This document shows positions 1 to 5,166 of a stretch of DNA of 5,973 nt, in pieces. The position numbers and the translations under genes are program-made. The DNA lies in contig MHLS01000017.1 of assembly GCA_001819095.1 (NCBI GenBank), forward strand, positions 1 to 5,973, read 5' to 3'. This stretch comes from Candidatus Lloydbacteria bacterium RIFCSPLOWO2_02_FULL_54_12 (GTDB lineage Bacteria; Patescibacteriota; Minisyncoccia; Phycocordibacterales; UBA6899). The notes under the pieces are model-generated. The model was not told where the DNA came from, searched no databases, and saw nothing but the letters and a program-made list of their open reading frames with translations. The first letter of the stretch is position 1, and every line of letters begins with the position of its first letter.

Positions 1-78
1 CTATTATCGCTCAACAGACGGGCCATTTCTATATCTACCGGAATTTAACCGGACACGAGTGGACTTGACGGGGTCTAT
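1..78 (+). other. Disrupted upstream part of the radical SAM gene
   Basis: The frame of the downstream radical SAM protein continues upstream of GTG 79 through a conserved-looking strand (GLDGVYVSID across the GTG), but meets an in-frame TAA at 46-48. Before the TAA the same frame reads RRAISISTGI, which resembles the preceding core strand of a radical SAM barrel. Frame 3 (from base 3) reads TGHFYIYRNLTGHE, which could also be such a strand and would need a one-base shift near 60. Either way only about five residues separate the two strands, where about fifteen are usual. This suggests a deletion or frameshift, or assembly error at a contig edge. Which reading is right cannot be settled here. 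Confidence 0.4.
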
Positions 79-687
79 GTGTCCATTGATTGGTCGGATC
101 CGGAAAAGCACGACAAACATCGTATGCACAAAGGGCTTTTCGATAAAGCCGTGGCGGGAATCGTCGAAGCCAAACGCGTCGGGCTCACGGTCGGCATCTC
201 GACATGTATGACACCGGAGTCGACCGAAGACGGAGAATTCGAACGCATTGTCGAACTTGGAAAAAGACTCGGCGTGCATGAGATCATTGTCTTTGACGCC
301 ATGCCGACGGGTAGATTCAAATTCAGGAAGGATCTTGTCGATAACCCGAATTGGGTCGAGGACCTCATTCGGCGATCTGAACGGTTCAATGCCGACGAAT
401 CATATCCGGGAGTCTTGGTCTGGGGTTATGCGACGAGCCATCGTTCAGTCGGATGCACGTGCGGAACGAGTTATTTTTATATGTCTCCCTACGGCGATAT
501 TATGTCGTGTGACTTCAACCACGCCGCCTTCGGGAATATCCGTGAGCAACCGCTGTTTACCCTTTGGGACGGCCTCACGACAAGAAAGGAGTTCTGTTCC
601 GCGAAATGGGGCGGATGCAAGATCAAGGACTCCTCGACCCGTGACGGCGTTTCGGTCACCACCGGCAAAGGATGTGTGGGGTGTTGA
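79..687 (+). CDS. Radical SAM/SPASM-type protein, C-terminal part (N-terminus missing)
   Basis: This is the C-terminal portion of a radical SAM enzyme with an auxiliary iron-sulfur (SPASM/twitch-like) region. GTG 79 is the first possible start after an in-frame TAA at 46-48, but it falls inside a core beta strand (VYVSIDWSDPEKHD), so the 202 residues are not a complete enzyme. The CxxxCxxC motif that binds the SAM-cleaving cluster should lie upstream and is not in the window. Counting from the GTG, the C-terminal region carries Cys126, Cys128, Cys144, Cys173, Cys180, Cys199 and Cys202. The stretch SPYGDIMSCDF then GNIRE and LW (about 136-163) is typical of SPASM domains, which hold one or two extra [4Fe-4S] clusters. 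Substrate is unknown; SPASM proteins often modify peptides or act on small molecules. The gene is either a pseudogene or misassembled at its 5' end. A candidate terminator overlaps the stop, so it is probably not co-transcribed with what follows. Confidence 0.8.
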   Translation: MSIDWSDPEKHDKHRMHKGLFDKAVAGIVEAKRVGLTVGISTCMTPESTEDGEFERIVELGKRLGVHEIIVFDAMPTGRFKFRKDLVDNPNWVEDLIRRSERFNADESYPGVLVWGYATSHRSVGCTCGTSYFYMSPYGDIMSCDFNHAAFGNIREQPLFTLWDGLTTRKEFCSAKWGGCKIKDSSTRDGVSVTTGKGCVGC

Positions 688-707
688 CCACACAGTACCC
701 CTTTTTT
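678..707 (+). terminator. Candidate intrinsic terminator of the radical SAM gene
   Basis: GGGGT (678-682) can pair with ACCCC (697-701), directly followed by six T residues (702-707). The hairpin starts inside the last codons of the gene. A competing stem, GTGTGG (674-679) with CCACAC (688-693), overlaps it. The stem is short with a 14-nt loop, so the call is moderate. Its position, between a gene end and a putative leaderless promoter, is right for a terminator. Confidence 0.5.
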
Positions 708-713
708 GTTATT

Positions 714-719
714 TATAAC
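714..719 (+). promoter_or_regulatory. -10 box for A1 (leaderless start)
   Basis: TATAAC matches the bacterial -10 consensus at five of six positions and ends 8 nt before ATG 728. Transcription would begin within about two bases of the start codon. No Shine-Dalgarno is visible in front of the ATG and no good -35 lies at the usual 16-18 nt spacing. The same spacing recurs before the genes at 2523 and at 5904 (minus strand). Confidence 0.5.
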
Positions 720-727
720 TCGTTCAT

Positions 728-1744
728 ATGCTCGACACATTTCTCCCGAACCCGTGTTTCGTCGATAAATCGCTCACGTGGTGCGGGGCAGTTGCGGACA
801 TCGCGATCCTACTCTCCGTCATTGCTATCTTTTATGCGCTTTCGCGCGTGTATCCCAACTGGAAGGCGCGCGTCGGCATCATGTTCGGCGGAGTCTTCAT
901 TTTCGAATTGTTCACGTCGCCGATGTGGGTGAATCCGCACTTCGGCTTCTTTGCCTACGCGCATCGCGATGTCACCTACGTGCTCACCTTGGGTTGGACG
1001 GCGCTCTTTTTGGGCGTCCTCTTTTTTGTCGAGCGCTATTTCGCATCGCACGGCGAGCGGGCGCGATTTGCCGCGAGTGTGTTCTTGATCACCGTTCTCG
1101 GTTTCATTGCCGAGATTGCGCTCGTCGCCGGAGATCTGCGAGAGTACGCACCTGAAGTGAAAGAACGGCTGGTGGGGCTGTTCTTCCTCGATGTTCCCGT
1201 GGAAGCGTTTTATTATATTCCCGTGTTCTCTTCTCTTGTGCTTGGCTTTTATAAGTACGCGCTCATCCTCAAAGAACGTGCACTCATAGCTCCGGTGAAG
1301 AAAGGAAAGCATGTTCGAAACTTTGTGATCGCATTTGTCGGGGTGTTTCTCTTCGAGCTCATGATCGAGCCGATGGTCGTCAACGCACAATTTCCCGCTT
1401 GGTCTTATGTCTATCATGATATTTCGATTGTGATGACCTTGGGCTGGATCGTCCTTTTGTGGCTGACGACGACGCTCGTTGGCCGCTTCCTTCCGCAAGT
1501 CTCGGAAGTAAGGCGCTTTTTCCTCTCGCTCGTTGCGATAGCAGCATTTGCGGCGCCAATCGAGGAGTGGCTGATCACTCACGGGTACCGGATCTACAGC
1601 GCAAGCGCGCAGGCCGATTTCAGCGGATTTTTGACACCGATCACCCACATGCCGATCGAAGTGGTCTTTGCGGTCCCATGTTACTTCGCGCTCATTCTCG
1701 GTTTTGTGAATTATTGGAAGATCACGCTGGATAATAAGGCGTAA
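728..1744 (+). CDS. A1: polytopic membrane protein with an internal 150-residue duplication
   Basis: I do not recognise this family with certainty. The 338-residue protein is dominated by hydrophobic segments (about 8-10 helices, near residues 21-40, 49-66, 83-103, 116-134, 155-177, 198-216, 233-250, 265-284 and 306-330), so it sits in the cytoplasmic membrane. Its two halves repeat. Residues 50-90 align without gaps to 200-240 with 20 of 41 identical, keeping Glu60/210, Pro-Met 65-66/215-216, Asn69/219, Asp81/231 and LGW 88-90/238-240. Further on, Glu129/279, Arg138/288 and Tyr140/290 keep the 150 offset, and Pro157-x-Glu159 matches Pro309-x-Glu311 at 152. Conserved acidic residues within membrane segments suggest catalysis or ion/substrate binding. 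The pattern Glu, Gly, Tyr, then Pro-x-Glu before a last helix loosely resembles lycopene-cyclase-type domains, which is inference only. It is paralogous to the gene at 2523. The small gene B1 follows after 5 nt, implying one transcript. ATG 728 is chosen because the -10 box lies 8 nt upstream. Confidence 0.9.
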   Translation: MLDTFLPNPCFVDKSLTWCGAVADIAILLSVIAIFYALSRVYPNWKARVGIMFGGVFIFELFTSPMWVNPHFGFFAYAHRDVTYVLTLGWTALFLGVLFFVERYFASHGERARFAASVFLITVLGFIAEIALVAGDLREYAPEVKERLVGLFFLDVPVEAFYYIPVFSSLVLGFYKYALILKERALIAPVKKGKHVRNFVIAFVGVFLFELMIEPMVVNAQFPAWSYVYHDISIVMTLGWIVLLWLTTTLVGRFLPQVSEVRRFFLSLVAIAAFAAPIEEWLITHGYRIYSASAQADFSGFLTPITHMPIEVVFAVPCYFALILGFVNYWKITLDNKA

Positions 1745-1749
1745 ACACC

Positions 1750-2463
1750 ATGGAACAGCTCGGACCAATGGGACGGATCAGCGGTGTTTTACACAAGAAC
1801 ATCAACCCCATTCCAATTCTTGTTGCAATTGCTTTGCTCTGTTTGTTCATATTCCCCGGACTCCTCGTAGTTTTAGTCCCGATAATTTTTGTGGTGTATC
1901 GCAATAAGTTGCAAACGCAAGACACGGGGTTTTTTAGCAATCAACACAAGCCTACAAAAAGAAAAGACCCGCGGCGTTTCTGGGTTACCATACTTGTCTT
2001 GGTTGTCGCGTTGCTGGGCATTTACTTGGCGTCTGGTTTAGATGTTGGCGTTGCGATGCTGATAGTAGTTTCTGGCGGTATCTGTACCGGAGGGTTTATC
2101 TGGGCTCCACTCGTTGTCAACCTAGTCGCGCGCCTTATCCTTTTTAGGTACGACCGCGCGACGGGAAATACCACCTATCGTGACACTATTCTTCCTGGTG
2201 TCATCACGGCCTTTCCCGTCGGCGCATCAAACGCCGCCTCCGTGCCGGTCGTTCCAATGGCACCACCTCCCGCTCCCGACCTCTCTGCGCTTTCTCCGGC
2301 CGATCAGTCTCTGGTCATGTATATTGCCGATGCATCAGCGCGCGGCGTGATGGGCGGTGAAATAAGCCTCATCCTGAAAGGCAACGGCTGGCTTGATGCG
2401 GACGTCGCCCGCGGGTTCGAGTTGGTACGAACGTATTATTCCGGAGTGTTGAAGTCGTACTGA
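1750..2463 (+). CDS. B1: small membrane protein with C-terminal Gly-Trp helical module
   Basis: Unrecognised 237-aa protein, second gene of the first A-B cassette; its ATG lies 5 nt after the A1 stop. A weak AAGG (1736-1739), 10 nt upstream and inside A1, may serve as ribosome site, or translation may be coupled. Hydrophobic segments lie near residues 21-49, 78-95 and 98-132, with a basic stretch around 69-76 between them. A Pro/Ala/Val-rich linker (about 155-180) leads to a C-terminal helical module (181-230). There Tyr191-Ile192, Ala195, Ala197, Ile205, Leu209, Gly213-Trp214, Ala217 and Asp218 occur at the same relative positions as in B2 (3548-4147). The module resembles short UBA-like helical tails that I associate with CPR membrane proteins, with no function I can name. 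The segment FVVYRNK with TQ just after it (47-57) also has a counterpart in B2. It is probably a partner or accessory of A1; that is inferred from position only. Confidence 0.85.
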   Translation: MEQLGPMGRISGVLHKNINPIPILVAIALLCLFIFPGLLVVLVPIIFVVYRNKLQTQDTGFFSNQHKPTKRKDPRRFWVTILVLVVALLGIYLASGLDVGVAMLIVVSGGICTGGFIWAPLVVNLVARLILFRYDRATGNTTYRDTILPGVITAFPVGASNAASVPVVPMAPPPAPDLSALSPADQSLVMYIADASARGVMGGEISLILKGNGWLDADVARGFELVRTYYSGVLKSY

Positions 2464-2508
2464 AAGAAAACTCGTGAGCATGGGGGATGCACGGGATGTC
2501 GGGTGAGT

Positions 2509-2514
2509 TATAAT
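2509..2514 (+). promoter_or_regulatory. -10 box for A2 (leaderless start)
   Basis: A perfect TATAAT ends 8 nt before ATG 2523, placing the expected transcription start at or within two bases of the start codon. No Shine-Dalgarno precedes the ATG, and the 17-nt-upstream hexamer is not -35-like. An earlier ATG at 2513 is followed at once by TAG, so 2523 is the start. The second cassette therefore seems to have its own promoter and need not depend on read-through from the first. Confidence 0.6.
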
Positions 2515-2522
2515 ATGTAGAC

Positions 2523-3542
2523 ATGGACTTTTTCAGCAACTTAAATCTCGGTTGCGCCGTCAACAAGGTGCTTACGACCGAAGGCATGTTATTCGACATA
2601 TTCGTATTGCTCGCTACGGCAATATTCTTTTTTGTATTCAAACGAAAGGTGAAGTATCCGCTTGCCCACTTCGGCATCATCCTCTCCGGCGTGCTGATCT
2701 TCGAGATGTTCACGTCGCCCATGTGGGACAACCCGCATCTTGGCGCGTTCGCGTATTTCTACAAAGACGTCTCATGGATACTCTCGCTCGGCTGGTCTGT
2801 CATGATGCTCTCCGCGCTTTGGATTGCCGACCTCATAGCGCCCAAAGCAAAAGAACTTGCACGTTTCGGCGTCGGCCTCGTGGTCATGACGATCGCGGGT
2901 ATCATCGCAGAGTCCGTCGTTCTTGCCCTTGGGCTTCGTGCATATGCTCCGGAGGTACACGCGGCGCTCTCCGGTATCATGGTCGCGAACGTGCCGCTCG
3001 AAGCGCTCTACTACATACCGGTGTTTTCGGTGCTCATCATGGGCTTCTACAAATATTGGTCCTTTATCCTTGACGGTCGTCCGGCGGTACCGATCAAAAA
3101 GGGGAGATTCGTTCGCAATTTTCTCATTGTTGCGCTTTCCGTCTTTTTCTTTGAACTCATGATCGAGCCGATGGTTGAGAACAGACTGCTCCCCGAATGG
3201 TCGTATATCTATCGGGACATCAGCATACTCCTGACCGGCTTCTGGGTCTTGCTCGTCTTCGTCGCCGAAGCGTTGGTCGAGAGGTTCTTTGCGGCGCACT
3301 CGCTTCCGGACCGCTTCGTCATGACCCTCCTTGCTATTGCCGTCGTCGCAACGCCAATCGAAGGGTGGCTTATCGGTCATGGCTTTCGCGTCTATGGAGA
3401 AAGTGCAACAAGAGACTTTGTCGGTATCAGTATGCCGTTCTCGGGAGTACCAATCGAGGTGGTGTTCGCTATCCCGCTCTACTTTGCACTCATCCTTGGT
3501 CTGTCAAAATTTGTGCAACTTTGTCTGGATAATAAGCGATAG
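2523..3542 (+). CDS. A2: paralogue of A1, internally duplicated polytopic membrane protein
   Basis: This 339-residue membrane protein aligns with A1 along its whole length with few gaps. Conserved blocks include 26 of 41 identities around residues 51-91 (FTSPMW, NPH, FAY), 17 of 22 at 158-179 (YYIPVFS, GFYKY), 21 of 32 at 210-241 (FELMIEPMV, DISI) and a near-identical PIEVVFA region at 310-316. Both proteins end in LDNK plus one residue. The internal repeat is the same: Glu61/211, Pro66/216, Asn70/220, Asp82/232, Trp91/241, Glu130/280 and Tyr141/291 at exactly 150 residues, then Pro158-x-Glu160 against Pro310-x-Glu312 at 152. Residues kept in all four half-repeats are the best candidates for a functional site. 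Function is unknown: a membrane enzyme or carrier, possibly lycopene-cyclase-like. B2 follows after 5 nt, as B1 follows A1. Whether A1 and A2 work as a heteromer or have diverged in substrate cannot be seen. Confidence 0.9.
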   Translation: MDFFSNLNLGCAVNKVLTTEGMLFDIFVLLATAIFFFVFKRKVKYPLAHFGIILSGVLIFEMFTSPMWDNPHLGAFAYFYKDVSWILSLGWSVMMLSALWIADLIAPKAKELARFGVGLVVMTIAGIIAESVVLALGLRAYAPEVHAALSGIMVANVPLEALYYIPVFSVLIMGFYKYWSFILDGRPAVPIKKGRFVRNFLIVALSVFFFELMIEPMVENRLLPEWSYIYRDISILLTGFWVLLVFVAEALVERFFAAHSLPDRFVMTLLAIAVVATPIEGWLIGHGFRVYGESATRDFVGISMPFSGVPIEVVFAIPLYFALILGLSKFVQLCLDNKR

Positions 3543-3547
3543 TCATC

Positions 3548-4147
3548 ATGAAAGCATTTCTGCAAAAATTCGGAGCAGTACGTATCGTACTTGTCGGACT
3601 AGTGGTCGCCCTACTGGTGGTCTGGCCAGAGTTAATCTTCTGGGGAGCCGGTCAACTCCTCATCCCCGTCGTTTTGTGGGTCATTTATCGTAAAGTAAAA
3701 ACTACTCAAAGCGGCAGCCCCATGGTGCGTATTTTGAAGGCCATCGGCGCGGTGCTTGTTGTCGGCGTATTGGGAACGGGTTTTTTCTGCGGAGGGCTAC
3801 TTGTGGCATTTGGAGCAAATAGTTTTTTTTGGGCGGTTTTGGTTTGGGTGGTTGGAGTCGTTGTTATAGGCCTTACCCTAAGAGGTATGTTTTCTAAAAA
3901 GAACAGTCAGGTCGAAGTGACCGCCTCGAGTTCTTTTCAGACTCCGGCAATATCGCAAGGCGTACCTCGACCGAAGATCTCTCCCGAACTTGTTCCGCTT
4001 TGGGACTATATCAAACAGGCACGAGCCACCGAATATCCTGACCAAGCAATCAAAGACGCGCTTCTTTCCGCCGGATGGAGAAACGCGGATATTGACGACG
4101 CACTTGGGTGGTCCGCTTCTTCTATTCCTGCCGGCACAAATCCATAA
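3548..4147 (+). CDS. B2: small membrane protein with C-terminal Gly-Trp helical module, counterpart of B1
   Basis: Unrecognised 199-aa protein, second gene of the second cassette, again 5 nt after its A gene. Hydrophobic segments lie near residues 11-47 (probably two passes), 66-88 and 92-112. A polar linker (115-143) follows, then a C-terminal module (144-187) with Tyr154-Ile155, Ala158, Ala160, Ile168, Leu172, Gly176-Trp177, Ala180 and Asp181. These match B1 with identical spacing (22 residues from Tyr to Gly). WVIYRKV with TTQ after it (44-54) matches FVVYRNK with TQ in B1. Elsewhere the two have drifted much more than A1 and A2, and B2 lacks most of B1's longer linker. Its last residues (SSIPAGTNP) extend past the module without clear structure. 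No strong Shine-Dalgarno is visible, so coupled translation from A2 is likely. The role is inferred as partner of A2. Confidence 0.85.
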   Translation: MKAFLQKFGAVRIVLVGLVVALLVVWPELIFWGAGQLLIPVVLWVIYRKVKTTQSGSPMVRILKAIGAVLVVGVLGTGFFCGGLLVAFGANSFFWAVLVWVVGVVVIGLTLRGMFSKKNSQVEVTASSSFQTPAISQGVPRPKISPELVPLWDYIKQARATEYPDQAIKDALLSAGWRNADIDDALGWSASSIPAGTNP

Positions 4148-4176
4148 GCAACAAGGTCCGATGTAGCAAAGACCAA

Positions 4177-4202
4177 GTGCCGTGACTTTCTTCGGCGTTT
4201 TT
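4177..4202 (+). terminator. Candidate intrinsic terminator after the second cassette
   Basis: GCCG (4179-4182) pairs with CGGC (4193-4196), extendable by two G-U pairs to GTGCCG/CGGCGT, followed by a T run (4198-4202). The stem is short and the loop is 10 nt, so it is only a modest candidate. Its position 30 nt after the B2 stop and 15 nt before tlyA suits a boundary between the membrane cassettes and the housekeeping gene. Confidence 0.4.
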
Positions 4203-4216
4203 GGTCAAATGAGTTC

Positions 4217-4972
4217 ATGGCTGAAAAAGGGAGAATGAAAAAGTCTCGGCTCGATGTCGCGCTGGTCACAAGGAAACTCGTTTCTTCTCGTGCGCGAGGC
4301 GAAACACTCATCACCGGAGGAAATGTTACCGTGAACGGTGCAGTGGTGAAAAATAAAAGTTTCTCGGTCGAGGCGGATGATACGGTCGTCCTTACCAAAA
4401 AGGACCTCGCATGGGTCTCCCGCGGTGCACTCAAACTTGAACATGCGCTTGACCGCTTTGCGATCGACCCCAAAGGAAAGACCGTTCTTGATATTGGTGC
4501 GGGAACAGGCGGATTCACCGAAGTCTTGTTGTCGCGCGGAGCGAAAAAAGTCTTCGCGCTCGACGTCGGTCACGGACAGCTTGCCGCCAAGTTAGGCGCT
4601 CATGCGAAGGTGGTCAATATGGAGGGTACGCATGTGAACGATATCGCATTATCACGACTGGGAAAGCCCGTCGACATGATCGTTGTCGACGTTTCGTTCA
4701 TTTCGCTCGAAAAGGTGCTTCCGAAAGCGAAAGAACTGTTGAAGAAAGATGGGATACTGATCCTCCTCATCAAGCCACAGTTCGAAGTGGGAAAGGAGCA
4801 AATCGGGCGCGGTATCGTCTCCGACCCTAAGCTTCATTCGGACGTCGCAATGCGCATCGAAGCCACTGTGGCAAAACTGGGTTTCACTGTTTTCGGGGTG
4901 ATCGCTTCGCCGATCCTCGGGGGGAGCGGCAACAAGGAGTTCCTATTGTACGCACGACTTGAGACGTCATGA
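4217..4972 (+). CDS. tlyA: TlyA-family rRNA 2'-O-methyltransferase
   Basis: The family methylates ribose 2'-hydroxyls of cytidines in rRNA (16S and, in some species, 23S) using SAM; it is often misnamed hemolysin A. The 251-aa product has the usual length and order. An S4 RNA-binding domain (about residues 9-60: RLDVALV, SSRARGETLI, VTVNG) is followed by SRGALKLEHAL and an FtsJ-type methyltransferase fold. The SAM motif is VLDIGAGTGGFTEVLL (90-105); many relatives have GAST where this has GAGT. The catalytic K-D-K-E tetrad is readable as Lys73, Asp158 (VVDVSFISL), Lys186 (IKPQFE) and Glu241 (GGSGNKEFLL). The start is uncertain: ATG 4217 gives six extra residues, while ATG 4235 (MKKSRLD) matches the common family N-terminus but has AGGGAG only one base upstream. 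A weak -10-like TCAAAT (4205-4210) favours 4217. It converges with the LOG-family gene. Confidence 0.93.
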   Translation: MAEKGRMKKSRLDVALVTRKLVSSRARGETLITGGNVTVNGAVVKNKSFSVEADDTVVLTKKDLAWVSRGALKLEHALDRFAIDPKGKTVLDIGAGTGGFTEVLLSRGAKKVFALDVGHGQLAAKLGAHAKVVNMEGTHVNDIALSRLGKPVDMIVVDVSFISLEKVLPKAKELLKKDGILILLIKPQFEVGKEQIGRGIVSDPKLHSDVAMRIEATVAKLGFTVFGVIASPILGGSGNKEFLLYARLETS

Positions 4973-5011
4973 TGAAAAGGAAGTACAGGGTCGGACCTTA
5001 AGAATCATCCC

Positions 5012-5067
5012 AAAAATACGAGGTCGAACCTTGAGCATCAATTCCTAAGGTTCGACCTCGTATTTTG
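5012..5067. terminator. Bidirectional intrinsic terminator, perfect 20-bp stem
   Basis: Bases 5013-5032 are the exact reverse complement of 5047-5066, and a G-U pair (5033/5046) closes a 12-nt loop. The stem ends in TATTTT on the plus strand and TATTTTT on the minus strand, so it can terminate transcription both ways. It lies between the ends of tlyA (plus) and the LOG gene (minus), which is the classic place for a shared terminator. The stem is unusually long and free of mismatches compared with ordinary terminators. Confidence 0.8.
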
Positions 5068-5069
5068 TT

Positions 5070-5151
5070 AAGGTGGAAAACAGTCAACCCCTTCAAGGTC
5101 TCACCTTAAATTCAAATTCTCAAGGAGAGACCTTGGACCGTTTTTCACCTT
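5070..5151. repeat. Second, larger nested hairpin
   Basis: The outer arms 5070-5085 and 5136-5151 pair at 14 of 16 positions plus one G-U. The inner arms 5094-5102 and 5127-5135 pair perfectly over 9 bp. After one A-A mismatch (5103/5126), 5104-5107 pairs with 5122-5125. The left side has an 8-nt bulge (5086-5093) and the loop is 14 nt (5108-5121). On the plus strand it is followed by GTATTTTT (5152-5159), so it could be a backup terminator for tlyA. On the minus strand no T run follows. It shares its dyad unit with the adjacent 5012-5067 hairpin. Confidence 0.65.
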
Positions 5152-5166
5152 GTATTTTTGGTCAAC

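Larger units (their letters stand above)
4980..5151. repeat. Array of 13-bp dyads, AAGGT-N3-ACCTT, in the convergent gap
   Basis: Five copies of a 13-bp dyad lie in this gap: 4987-4999 (AGGGT CGG ACCTT), 5020-5032 (GAGGT CGA ACCTT), 5047-5059 (AAGGT TCG ACCTC), 5095-5107 (AAGGT CTC ACCTT, perfect) and 5122-5134 (AAGGA GAG ACCTT). Half-sites are at 5070-5074 (AAGGT) and 5147-5151 (ACCTT). Copies 2-3 and 4-5 each start 27 nt apart with a 14-nt linker, and each pair forms a hairpin. Bases 4980-5007 and 5013-5040 also form a diverged direct repeat (21 of 28 identical, 33 nt apart). Possible roles are transcription termination, a REP-like element, or protein binding; the sequence does not decide among them. 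Confidence 0.7.

Noticed and set aside
46..48. TAA as a recoded sense codon in the radical SAM gene
   Set aside because: No known bacterial code reads UAA as sense, CPR recoding affects UGA, and UGA is used here as a stop. The spacing around the TAA also looks deleted, so mutation or assembly error is more likely.
1730..1735. GATAAT as an internal -10 box for B1 (and 3528-3533 for B2)
   Set aside because: The hexamer is part of the conserved codons for LDNK at the end of both A genes and lies 14 nt from the B starts, unlike the 8-nt rule elsewhere; coding constraint explains it.
809..1768. Long open frame on the minus strand opposite A1 (about 319 codons)
   Set aside because: It is an antisense shadow: its product is an implausible His/Arg/Glu/Asp-rich string with no domain. 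A similar frame opposite A2 (2772-3380, minus) is likewise rejected, while the plus strand carries conserved paralogous membrane proteins.
2478..2490. Hairpin GCAT-GGGGG-ATGC after B1 as a terminator
   Set aside because: It has only four base pairs and no T run follows. It could weakly affect read-through between cassettes, but I cannot support a terminator call.
4969..5001. Ten-codon frame overlapping the tlyA stop by ATGA
   Set aside because: It is too short, runs into the repeat array, and has no conserved feature; the ATGA overlap is likely chance.
4980..5151. CRISPR array
   Set aside because: The repeated units are 13-bp imperfect dyads in alternating pairs with unequal spacing (33, 27, 48, 27 nt) that fold on each other; there are no constant repeats with unique spacers and no cas genes.
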